Source of the DNA: Zobellia russellii
GTDB lineage: Bacteria > Bacteroidota > Bacteroidia > Flavobacteriales > Flavobacteriaceae
Assembly (NCBI RefSeq): GCF_018728565.1
Contig: NZ_JACSOI010000001.1
Span: 372,001 to 436,000, forward strand
Length of the DNA: 64,000 bases
Direction: 5' to 3'
Positions within the stretch are counted from its first letter, which is position 1. Every line of letters starts with the position of its first letter. The translations under genes were made by a program, and so were the position numbers. Under the pieces are notes generated by a model that did not search any database, was not told the origin of the DNA, and saw only the letters and a list, made by a program, of their open reading frames with translations. This document shows, piece by piece, positions 35,177-43,307 of this stretch.

Positions 35177-36685
35177 ATGAGCCAAAGAGTACGCGTACGT
35201 TTTGCACCTAGCCCTACAGGGCCATTGCATATTGGTGGTGTTCGCACTGCCCTATTCAACTATCTATTCGCCAAAAAACACGGCGGTGATTTTATTTTAA
35301 GGATAGAAGATACTGACCAAAACCGTTATGTAGAAGGCGCTGAACAATATATTATTGATGCACTTAACTGGTGCGGACTTACTTTTGACGAAGGTCCAGG
35401 TTTAAAAGGAGATTTTGGCCCATACAGACAAAGCGAGCGCAAGCATTTATACAAGCAATATGCTGAAGAGCTTATAACTAAAGGAAAGGCTTATTACGCT
35501 TTTGACACAGCAGAAAAGCTTGATGCTCACCGTAAAGACCATGAAGCAAAAGGAAAAACATTCATTTATAATTGGCATAATCGCCTAAAACTGGACAATT
35601 CACTCTCGTTAATGCCCGAAGAAGTTCAAAAGCGCTTGGACGCCGGCGAAGATTATGTAGTCCGGTTTTTAACCCCACCTGATGAAAAATTGCAGCTAAA
35701 AGACAGGGTTCGTGGTACTATTGAGATAGATACGAATGTATTGGATGACAAAGTTCTGTATAAAAGTGATGGTATGCCTACCTACCACCTTGCAAATATT
35801 GTAGATGACCATTTAATGGAAATTACCCATGTTATACGTGGTGAGGAATGGTTGCCCTCATTGGCCTTGCACCAACAATTGTACGATGCTTTTGAATGGC
35901 AAGCTCCTGAATTTGCTCACTTGCCGCTGATTATGAAACCAGTAGGAAAAGGTAAACTCAGCAAACGGGATGGTGAAAAAATGGGCTTTCCTGTATTTCC
36001 ACTTACTTGGAACGAATCCGTAGGATATAAAGAAGCTGGTTACTTCTCTGATGCCGTAGTTAACTTTTTAGCTTTATTAGGATGGAACCCTGGTACGGAA
36101 CAAGAAATTTTTAGTCTTGAAGAACTTGTTGATACCTTTAGTTTAGAGCGTGTAAACAAGTCCGGAGCACGTTTTGACCCAGATAAGACCAAATGGTACA
36201 ATCAGCAGTATTTACAAACTAAGACTAATAAAGAATTGGCAGGACTATATGCCGAAATACTAGAATCGAAATCGGTATCCGTAGGTGATCAATCCGAAGA
36301 CTATCTGGAAAAGGTCGTTGGTTTAATCAAGGAAAGAGCAGTATTCGTTTCCGATTTTTGGGATTTGTCAGACTATTTCTTCCAGGCCCCTACTACCTAT
36401 GCTGAAAAGGCTGTTAAAAAACAATGGAAAGATGATACACCGGAAATTTTAAACAGATTGGTATCCGTGCTAGAAGGTATATCTAACTTTTCCTCGGAAG
36501 CTGTGGAAACTACTGTAAAATCGTGGATTGGCGAACAGGAATTATCTTTTGGAAAGGTAATGCCCCCATTACGTTTGGTCATTGTTGGAGATATGAAAGG
36601 ACCACATTTATTTGATATTATGGCTATGATCGGTAAAGAAGATAGTATTCACCGTATTCAAAAAGCGATTTCCAGTTTAGCTTAA
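35177..36685 (+). CDS. gltX: Glutamyl-tRNA synthetase
   Basis: 502 residues. RFAPSPTGPLHIGGVRTAL (8-26) has the HIGH-type ATP motif as HIGG, and KLSKRDGEKMGFP (about 258-270) is the KMSKS-type loop. Class I synthetase charging tRNA-Glu; the length is normal. It has its own promoter and terminator and is divergent from the DUF4175 gene. Confidence 0.97.
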   Translation: MSQRVRVRFAPSPTGPLHIGGVRTALFNYLFAKKHGGDFILRIEDTDQNRYVEGAEQYIIDALNWCGLTFDEGPGLKGDFGPYRQSERKHLYKQYAEELITKGKAYYAFDTAEKLDAHRKDHEAKGKTFIYNWHNRLKLDNSLSLMPEEVQKRLDAGEDYVVRFLTPPDEKLQLKDRVRGTIEIDTNVLDDKVLYKSDGMPTYHLANIVDDHLMEITHVIRGEEWLPSLALHQQLYDAFEWQAPEFAHLPLIMKPVGKGKLSKRDGEKMGFPVFPLTWNESVGYKEAGYFSDAVVNFLALLGWNPGTEQEIFSLEELVDTFSLERVNKSGARFDPDKTKWYNQQYLQTKTNKELAGLYAEILESKSVSVGDQSEDYLEKVVGLIKERAVFVSDFWDLSDYFFQAPTTYAEKAVKKQWKDDTPEILNRLVSVLEGISNFSSEAVETTVKSWIGEQELSFGKVMPPLRLVIVGDMKGPHLFDIMAMIGKEDSIHRIQKAISSLA

Positions 36686-36705
36686 AAGCTATTCATTAAC
36701 ATAGT

Positions 36706-36750
36706 AAAAGGAGCAGTAATTGGGTAACCCCAATCTCTGCTCCTTTTTTT
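36706..36750 (+). terminator. Intrinsic terminator after gltX
   Basis: Outer stem AAAAGGAGCAG / CTGCTCCTTTT, inner stem ATTGGG / CCCAAT with loop TAAC, then a T-run. Confidence 0.93.
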
Positions 36751-36832
36751 GGTATGTAACAAACACAAGAAAATTACTACATATCTATAAAGTGTTTTGT
36801 AAATTCATTCCATTAACTAAAAAATCAAAATC

Positions 36833-37762
36833 ATGGGCAGTTTTATTTGGATACCAATTCTATTCTTTGTTATCGCCACTATTCTATCGGGCGTTTTTAT
36901 CGTAAAGCAACAAACCGCTGTTCTTATCGAGACATTTGGAAAGTTTACCAGTGTACGACAATCGGGAATTCAGTTCAAAATCCCCTATGTACAGCGTATT
37001 GCGGCAAGAATTAGCCTTAAAATTCAGCAATTAGATGTAATTATCGAAACCAAAACCTTAGACGATGTATTCGTAAAGCTAAAAGTATCCGTGCAGTATG
37101 TGGTGATTAGGGAAAAAGTGTACGATGCTTTTTATAAACTTGAGTATCCCCATGAGCAGATTACTTCCTATGTATTTGATGTTGTACGTGCAGAAGTTCC
37201 AAAAATGAAACTAGATGACGTCTTCGTAAAGAAAGATGATATTGCTATTGCAGTTAAGTCCGAGTTACAAGACGCTATGTTGGATTATGGTTATGATATT
37301 ATAAAAACTTTGGTAACGGATATTGACCCGGATGCTCAAGTAAAAGAGGCCATGAACCGTATTAATGCTTCAGAAAGAGAAAAAATAGCTGCCCAGTTTG
37401 AGGGTGATGCAGCACGTATTCTTATTGTAGAAAAGGCCAAGGCCGAAGCAGAGAGCAAGCGATTACAAGGGCAAGGTATTGCAGACCAAAGAAGGGAAAT
37501 AGCTCGTGGATTGGAAGAATCCGTTGAAGTGCTGAACAAAGTAGGCATCAATTCACAGGAGGCCTCTGCCCTTATCGTGGTTACACAGCATTATGATACG
37601 CTACAGTCTATTGGTGAGGAAACCAATACCAACCTTATTCTCTTACCAAATTCCCCACAGGCAGGTAGTGATATGCTGAACAATATGGTAGCATCCTTTA
37701 CCGCAAGCAATATGATCGGGGAATCTATGAAGAAGACGCAGAAAGAAAAAAAGAACGAGTAA
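36833..37762 (+). CDS. SPFH/band-7 membrane protein (HIR/slipin-like)
   Basis: 309 residues. One N-terminal membrane helix (about 4-24) precedes an SPFH domain (about 25-185; TAVLIETFGKFTSVRQSGI, then KTLDDVFVKLKVSVQYVV). A coiled-coil stretch rich in Ala/Glu/Lys (about 185-240, AKAEAESKRLQGQGIADQRR) follows. The pattern is closest to plant hypersensitive-induced-reaction proteins and bacterial slipins, which form oligomeric cages in membrane microdomains. No protease partner of the NfeD type is adjacent. The 70-nt gap to the gltX terminator probably holds its promoter, but no exact TAnnTTTG was found. Confidence 0.85.
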   Translation: MGSFIWIPILFFVIATILSGVFIVKQQTAVLIETFGKFTSVRQSGIQFKIPYVQRIAARISLKIQQLDVIIETKTLDDVFVKLKVSVQYVVIREKVYDAFYKLEYPHEQITSYVFDVVRAEVPKMKLDDVFVKKDDIAIAVKSELQDAMLDYGYDIIKTLVTDIDPDAQVKEAMNRINASEREKIAAQFEGDAARILIVEKAKAEAESKRLQGQGIADQRREIARGLEESVEVLNKVGINSQEASALIVVTQHYDTLQSIGEETNTNLILLPNSPQAGSDMLNNMVASFTASNMIGESMKKTQKEKKNE

Positions 37763-37783
37763 ATACCAAAACATATTTAAACA

Positions 37784-37820
37784 AAATGAGCCTCCGGAAC
37801 TGTGTACCGGAGGCTCATTT
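37784..37820. terminator. Bidirectional terminator between the SPFH and DUF6327-like genes
   Basis: A perfect 14-bp stem AAATGAGCCTCCGG / CCGGAGGCTCATTT with a 9-nt loop between convergent genes. Confidence 0.93.
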
Positions 37821-37835
37821 CATATATTTTATGCT

Positions 37836-38051
37836 CTAATTAAACTTTTTAAGCAACTTCTTGGCAACCATAGAAAGCGTCAATTTCTGTAAAATACCAC
37901 TAAAGCCACCCAATAAATGTGTTGGGTACAGACTATTCTTGGTAATCTGAACCTGCATTTTAAGATTCTCTCGCTCTATATCCTGTTGTAGCTTCAAAAT
38001 CTTTAGGTCTTGGTCTATCTGTTCGAACGATGTATATTTTTTCGGTATCAT
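37836..38051 (-). CDS. Small DUF6327-like protein
   Basis: 71 residues. It starts IPKKYTSFEQIDQDLKILKL, a helical amphipathic segment, and ends with a Gly-rich turn and KKLLKKF. I recall such proteins as DUF6327 next to holin-like and YtxH genes in Flavobacteriia, but the name is from memory. The start overlaps the stop of the holin-like gene by 4 nt (38048-38051), so it is a real coupled gene despite its size. Function unknown. Confidence 0.68.
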   Translation of the reverse strand: MIPKKYTSFEQIDQDLKILKLQQDIERENLKMQVQITKNSLYPTHLLGGFSGILQKLTLSMVAKKLLKKFN

Positions 38052-38398
38052 ATCTCTTCAAAATAAAGTTCGGAAAAACGCGCCATTAAAGGCTTGACCA
38101 ACGAACGGCGGAAAACAAACACTAAAATACCCACCAGGATATAAAAGCCCCCTACGATTAAAAATCCTAAGGCTGTATTTTCAAGTTCCGCTCCTATAAA
38201 AAAGCCAGCAGAAACAGACAAAAACAAAAGCGCAAGTACAACTGCAATAGCTATAAACGCTGCCTGAGCAAAGCCTGTAATACCTTTCATAAGCATTTTA
38301 AAAGCCTTTAGCTTATAAAACTCCCTACTACTCTCTATATAGGACTTAGCGCTAGCTTCGGCCTCTGAAATGCTTTCTTTTAGTTCGTCAAAAGCCAT
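38048..38398 (-). CDS. Holin-like membrane protein (DUF1469/phage holin superfamily III type)
   Basis: 116 residues with two strong membrane helices (about 41-67 and 74-97) and helical ends. AFDELKESISEAEASAKSYI opens the protein. Such proteins are named phage holin family in databases but are chromosomal stress-type membrane proteins here; nothing phage-like surrounds them. It lies 3 nt after the YtxH-type gene and overlaps the small gene downstream by 4 nt. Confidence 0.75.
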   Translation of the reverse strand: MAFDELKESISEAEASAKSYIESSREFYKLKAFKMLMKGITGFAQAAFIAIAVVLALLFLSVSAGFFIGAELENTALGFLIVGGFYILVGILVFVFRRSLVKPLMARFSELYFEEI

Positions 38399-38401
38399 AT
38401 G

Positions 38402-38731
38402 CTATTTTTGTAATTGGGCATTTTTCTTTTTCAATTCGGCCAATTTGTTCTCCAAGCTCATGATAATATCATCGGCTTTATAGCTCATATTGGAAATGGT
38501 ATTTTCAAGCTTCTGCTCAAAGTCTACTTTTTTCTCCTCGGCCGTTTTGGTTAGCTCTTCTGTAGCTTGGGAAATTCTATGCGTTATATCATCTTTGGTC
38601 TTCAACGCATTTTTCTTAATCTTCTTTCTTGTTTTTTCACCTTTATCAGGTGCGTACAATATGCCAGCCCCTACTCCAATAATTGCTCCGGTAAGAACGG
38701 CCAACAAAACATTTCCACTATCATTTGACAT
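38402..38731 (-). CDS. YtxH-domain protein
   Basis: 109 residues. An N-terminal glycine-rich membrane helix (about 7-28, LLAVLTGAIIGVGAGILYAP) is followed by DKGEKTRKKIKKNA, the typical YtxH continuation, and a long coiled coil. YtxH proteins are small membrane proteins often linked to general stress. It is the first gene of a three-gene operon with the holin-like and DUF6327-like genes. Confidence 0.85.
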   Translation of the reverse strand: MSNDSGNVLLAVLTGAIIGVGAGILYAPDKGEKTRKKIKKNALKTKDDITHRISQATEELTKTAEEKKVDFEQKLENTISNMSYKADDIIMSLENKLAELKKKNAQLQK

Positions 38732-39076
38732 AATCTCTATTTTTTAAATTAATACTTGACTAAAATTATAATGAGAAGTCATTACTTATTTTAAGTTAAA
38801 AACAACTCCTCTGTCTATATCATGCAAGTTAGGCCAAGTCTTTAAGTGACATTACCTCAATAAAATCAAAAATTGACGTTTAAATCAATTTATGAGCCAT
38901 TTAGCGATTTTAAGAGCGTTTGAGGGATGAAGTCGGCCAGAGTGGATATGTTTATCGGCGGAAAACTAATTTAACAGGAAAAACGACCTAAGAAAGTCGA
39001 TTTTAATATATCAAATCTATACTACAAATAATTTCGATAAATAAAATTTATACCTAATAATCTGAGAAAAAACAAT
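38732..39076. other. 345-nt gene-free stretch upstream of the YtxH operon
   Basis: AT-rich. It should contain the YtxH-operon promoter, but no exact TAnnTTTG with a good spacer was found. No ORF and no RNA-like fold was recognised. Confidence 0.5.
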
Positions 39077-39112
39077 AAAAAAACTCCTCTATAACGTGAT
39101 GCTATAAAGGAG
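39077..39112 (-). terminator. Intrinsic terminator after glnS
   Basis: CTCCT..TATA / TATA..AGGAG hairpin; on the minus strand it is followed by seven T residues. Confidence 0.8.
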
Positions 39113-39137
39113 CTCTGAATTATAAGAAAATTAAAAT

Positions 39138-40820
39138 CTATTTACTCTGAAGTTTTGCCCAAGTATCTCTTAAGCCAACCGTTTTATTAAAAACTAATTT
39201 CTCTGAGGTGGAATCTGGGTCAACGCAGAAATAACCCAAACGTTGAAACTGAACTCGGTCTCCAGGTTTAGCGTCCACTAAACTAGGCTCCAAAAATCCT
39301 GTAATCACTTTTAACGAATCTGGATTAATGAATTCCATAAAATCCTTATCCTTATGTGTATCCGGACTTTCGTCCGTAAACAAACGGTCATACAACCGCA
39401 CTTCTGCCTTTAGCGCATGGTTTAGAGATACCCAGTGCAAGGTTCCCTTTACCTTACGCAAGCTTTCCTCGGTGCCACTACCACTCTTACTCTTAAGATC
39501 ATAGGTGCACTGAATCTCAGTAATATTCCCATCAGTATCTTTTGTGCAGCTCTCTGCTTTAATGATATAACCTGATTTCAGCCTGACCTCTCCTCCTAAT
39601 TTTAAACGGAAGAATTTACGATTGGCTGCCTCCTTAAAGTCATCTTTTTCTATATATATTTCCCTAGAAAATGGAATCTGACGTGTACCCGCCGATGCAT
39701 CCTCGGGATTATTCTCTGTCTCCAACCACTCTACTTGTCCTTCAGGATAATTTGTTATCACCACTTTAACCGGGTCAAGTACTCCCATAACACGTGGGGC
39801 GATTTTATTAAGATGTTCTCGAACATGAAACTCAAGAAGAGAAACATCAATAAGGTTATCCCTTTTTGCAATACCAATTGTATCGGCAAAGTTTCGGATA
39901 GATTCTGGGGTATAACCGCGTCTTCGCAACCCTGATAAGGTACTCATCCTAGGGTCATCCCACCCAGTTACTACATTCTGCTCAACCAACTGCAACAGCT
40001 TACGCTTACTAACAACCGTATGGCTCAAATTACGACGGGCGAACTCACGTTGCTTAGGCCGTAATTTTTTAGGGTCTATCACTTGGTCCAGAAACCAGTC
40101 ATACAATTCCCTGTGCATAGCAAATTCCAATGTACAGAAGGAATGCGATACTTGTTCTATATAATCACTTTCACCATGGGTCCAGTCGTACATCGGATAA
40201 ATACACCAATCGGTATTTGTTCTGTGATGCGCTTTATGTAACACTCGGTACATTATTGGATCCCTCATTAACATATTAGAAGAGGACATATCAATCTTAG
40301 CCCTAAGTACATGTGTACCCTCTTCAAATTCACCATCTTTCATTTTCTGAAAAATAGCTAGATTCTCTTCTATGCTCCGATCTCTAAACGGACTATTGGT
40401 TCCTGGCTGTGTTGGCGTACCTTTTTGTTCCGCCATAGCCTCAGAAGACTGCTCGTCTACATACGCTTTCCCCTGTTTTATCAATTCAACGGCCCAATCA
40501 TACAATTGCTGGAAATAATCAGAAGCATACCTTTCGGTATCCCATTTAAATCCTAACCATTCCACATCTCGTTTAATAGCATCTACATACTCCTGTTCTT
40601 CCTTGGCCGGATTCGTATCATCAAACCTCAAATTTACAGGCGCATTGTACCGTAATCCCAACCCAAAATTCAAGCAAATAGAACTTGCATGGCCAATATG
40701 CAAATAGCCGTTTGGCTCCGGTGGAAAACGAAAACGCAAATCTTGCGTTGAATAGCCGTTTTTTAGGTCTTCTTCAACAATATGTTCAATGAAATTCAAC
40801 GCTTCTACTGCCTCGCTCAT
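39138..40820 (-). CDS. glnS: Glutaminyl-tRNA synthetase
   Basis: Start chosen at ATG 40820 (protein begins MSEAVEALNF, 560 residues). The frame is open to 40889, but a promoter -7 element at 40841-40848 would place transcription start downstream of that longer start. RFPPEPNGYLHIGHASSI has the HIGH motif, and HTVVSKRKL is the KMSKS-type loop. The C-terminal part is the beta-barrel anticodon-binding domain. It charges tRNA-Gln directly, so a GatCAB-only route is not needed for glutamine. Monocistronic, divergent from the sprC-like gene. Confidence 0.97.
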   Translation of the reverse strand: MSEAVEALNFIEHIVEEDLKNGYSTQDLRFRFPPEPNGYLHIGHASSICLNFGLGLRYNAPVNLRFDDTNPAKEEQEYVDAIKRDVEWLGFKWDTERYASDYFQQLYDWAVELIKQGKAYVDEQSSEAMAEQKGTPTQPGTNSPFRDRSIEENLAIFQKMKDGEFEEGTHVLRAKIDMSSSNMLMRDPIMYRVLHKAHHRTNTDWCIYPMYDWTHGESDYIEQVSHSFCTLEFAMHRELYDWFLDQVIDPKKLRPKQREFARRNLSHTVVSKRKLLQLVEQNVVTGWDDPRMSTLSGLRRRGYTPESIRNFADTIGIAKRDNLIDVSLLEFHVREHLNKIAPRVMGVLDPVKVVITNYPEGQVEWLETENNPEDASAGTRQIPFSREIYIEKDDFKEAANRKFFRLKLGGEVRLKSGYIIKAESCTKDTDGNITEIQCTYDLKSKSGSGTEESLRKVKGTLHWVSLNHALKAEVRLYDRLFTDESPDTHKDKDFMEFINPDSLKVITGFLEPSLVDAKPGDRVQFQRLGYFCVDPDSTSEKLVFNKTVGLRDTWAKLQSK

Positions 40821-40840
40821 AGAGTTCTTTTTTAGAGCCA

Positions 40841-40848
40841 CAAAGGTA
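40841..40848 (-). promoter_or_regulatory. Promoter -7 element (TACCTTTG) for glnS
   Basis: TACCTTTG on the minus strand fits TAnnTTTG and lies 20 nt before ATG 40820. It decides the start codon of glnS. Confidence 0.6.
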
Positions 40849-41041
40849 CATAAAATGCCGTAATCAGGCATCTTTCTATTTCCATTCATACAAATACCTG
40901 CGTTTCACAACAATTATATCCCTTGCTACAACATTAAATTCCCCACGCGTGTATTATATGCCATATTTGTTATTGTATTCTCTATGTCAAAACCCAAATC
41001 TGACATTGAAACCTGTAGTAAACCCAAAACTACGCCTACTT

Positions 41042-43297
41042 ATGAGACAGAAAAGAATTAACATTCCGCAAACAATTTTGGCCGCATTTCTAATGCTGCT
41101 CACCACACAGATTTCTGCACAAATTGCATTGGAAGCCCCGGTTCCCGCAGACAACCCAAATTTATCTGGGACCAACACATGGCCAAGAGCTTGTGCCGAT
41201 AGTGGTTTTAACGAGTTTTTTGTTACCATAGAATGGGCCGGTGCAGCAAATTCTGATAATCAGTTCATTCTTGAATTATCTAATGCAAGCGGTTCTTTCG
41301 CTACTCCGTTAGAACTATCTACTGTAACCGATCAAAATAGCAATACAGAATTTACAACGAGTTTTAGCCTTCCTACGGATACTAGGGGAGCCAACTACAA
41401 GATGCGTGTACGAAGTACAAGTCCAGCATCAACAAGTCCAGAATCAGCTGGGTATTCCATGTATTATTTAGGGTTTGATACCAACTTGCACATGAGTCCA
41501 AATGGAGATGGAACAACCCCGGGAAGTGTACAGGCTTGTGGTGGCACGCAAATTACGCTTAGCGTAGACAACGTGCCGGCTGGAGAATTAAATACCTATC
41601 AGTATTCTTGGTATAGAAGTGGGACATTACTTTCCGAAACCGGACCCACTATCCTAACAGATGGAGCCGGAGAATATTTTGTATTTATAGATTACGGAGA
41701 TTGTACAGGTTCTGCCAATACAGAATCTAACCATATTATTGTTAACTCCGGTACCAGTACTGGTATTACCATTAATCCACCGGCAACTACATCTGTATGT
41801 GCCGGAGATACCGTTGCTCCATTAGAAGCAAATGTTCAAGATGGTAGTTATATATATACATGGTATAAAGATGGTACCGAAGTACAGGCGTCTCAAGCAG
41901 GTGGTTTTACCTATACTATAGATACCAATGACCCTTCGTTTACAGGAGACTATACTGTTGAAGTTAGAGGAACAGGCATTTGTACAGAAACTTCTGCCGC
42001 TGTTGCTATGAGTAACGCCGGTGCATTTACGGTTACAAGAAATAACAATGCCAATCTTGTAGTGCTTCCATCGCAAACCCAAACCTTGAGTGTTACAACA
42101 GATGCCAATGCTCCAACTTATGAATGGTTCAGAAATGGTACGCCAATACCAAGTTCCAATAACGCTTCCTTAACCGTTAGCCAAGCAGGAACTTACCATG
42201 CAGCCATTACCCAAACGGGAGGCACATGCTCTTCAACAACCATAAATTCAGAAAACACAGAAGTTGTTGCTCCTACAGCTTTTAGAACCGAAATAGCCTA
42301 TGCCACATCCTATGAGTCATGTAGCAGTACTAGCATAGCTTTAACAACGGATAAAATTTATGCCGTCCTAGCTGATGGTTCAGAAGTAGATGTAACCGCA
42401 GACGTAGCTTCATCATTTACCTACCAATGGCAAAAAGATGGTATTGACATAGCATCTGAAACATCACAATCCATAAGCTTAACGGACAGTAACGAAAACG
42501 GAAACTACACTGTAGAAACTGACTTGGGTGGTATGAACGCGACATCAAATACCTTAGCGGTACAACTTGCCAGTGAGGCCTTAACTATTAGTAGTACGAG
42601 CACCGTATATTGTAGTTCTTCCGATGTTATTACCCTATCTACTACAACAGACTTATCTTCTGAAACTTTTGATTGGGAACGCAACGGTGAAGCCATAAAC
42701 TCATCAGATGCGTCATTGTCCATTACTCAAGAAGGAACTTACCGATTGGTAGTTAGAAAAGGCAGCTGTTCACAAATATCTAATGAGATTAACATTACAC
42801 CATTAGATCCAGACTTAATCACTTTGGATATAGATGGCGATGTGATATTTCCAGAAGGAAGTTCCAAAACGGTAAACGCAAGTGGAGGTACCGCCTACAG
42901 ATGGTTAGATGCTAACAATATTGAAATAAGCGGCTCTTCATCCGCCACTTTTACCACAGAGGGTAACTACTTGTTAATAGCAAATATTGACAACTGTGAA
43001 ATAAGCAAACCTATAACAGTAACCTATTTAGATCTATTTAATATACCTAACGTTATAACGCCTAATGGTGATGGGGCCAATGATCAGTGGATCATCCCTA
43101 ACTCGTACTCAAATAAGTCCGATGTACGTGTCATCATATATAACGCAAAAGGTGTAGAAGTCCTCAATTCAACTAATTACCAAAACAACTGGCCCGAGTC
43201 TTCAATGAGTTTCGCCAAGCAAAACATGGTATTCTACTATGTAATTAAAAATGCTAGTGAGACATTGAAACAAGGTACCGTAACTGTTATCAGATAA
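41042..43297 (+). CDS. sprC: SprC-like secreted protein with Ig-like repeats and T9SS type B sorting domain
   Basis: Start placed at ATG 41042 (751 residues), because MRQKRINIPQTILAAFLML begins a signal peptide ending at ISAQ. The longer frame from 40949 adds 31 residues before it. After the leader come Ig-like or PKD-like domains with Cys and Trp landmarks (WYRSGTLL, WYKDGTEV, WFRNGTPI, WQKDGIDI). A C-terminal domain at about 663-751 opens with IPNVITPNGDGANDQW, the gliding-motility-associated type B sorting signal. It should be exported by T9SS. It is the first gene of an operon matching sprC-sprD-sprB-sprF in order. The symbol is by position and architecture, not by tested orthology. Confidence 0.72.
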   Translation: MRQKRINIPQTILAAFLMLLTTQISAQIALEAPVPADNPNLSGTNTWPRACADSGFNEFFVTIEWAGAANSDNQFILELSNASGSFATPLELSTVTDQNSNTEFTTSFSLPTDTRGANYKMRVRSTSPASTSPESAGYSMYYLGFDTNLHMSPNGDGTTPGSVQACGGTQITLSVDNVPAGELNTYQYSWYRSGTLLSETGPTILTDGAGEYFVFIDYGDCTGSANTESNHIIVNSGTSTGITINPPATTSVCAGDTVAPLEANVQDGSYIYTWYKDGTEVQASQAGGFTYTIDTNDPSFTGDYTVEVRGTGICTETSAAVAMSNAGAFTVTRNNNANLVVLPSQTQTLSVTTDANAPTYEWFRNGTPIPSSNNASLTVSQAGTYHAAITQTGGTCSSTTINSENTEVVAPTAFRTEIAYATSYESCSSTSIALTTDKIYAVLADGSEVDVTADVASSFTYQWQKDGIDIASETSQSISLTDSNENGNYTVETDLGGMNATSNTLAVQLASEALTISSTSTVYCSSSDVITLSTTTDLSSETFDWERNGEAINSSDASLSITQEGTYRLVVRKGSCSQISNEINITPLDPDLITLDIDGDVIFPEGSSKTVNASGGTAYRWLDANNIEISGSSSATFTTEGNYLLIANIDNCEISKPITVTYLDLFNIPNVITPNGDGANDQWIIPNSYSNKSDVRVIIYNAKGVEVLNSTNYQNNWPESSMSFAKQNMVFYYVIKNASETLKQGTVTVIR

Positions 43298-43307
43298 CCA
43301 ACCTACC

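Noticed and set aside
38048-38398. Prophage remnant suggested by a holin-like protein
   Set aside because: It lies in a typical YtxH stress-type operon, with no phage structural, integrase or lysis genes near it.
40949-41041. Extra 31 N-terminal residues of the sprC-like protein
   Set aside because: They precede a perfect signal peptide starting at 41042; secreted proteins normally begin at that signal.
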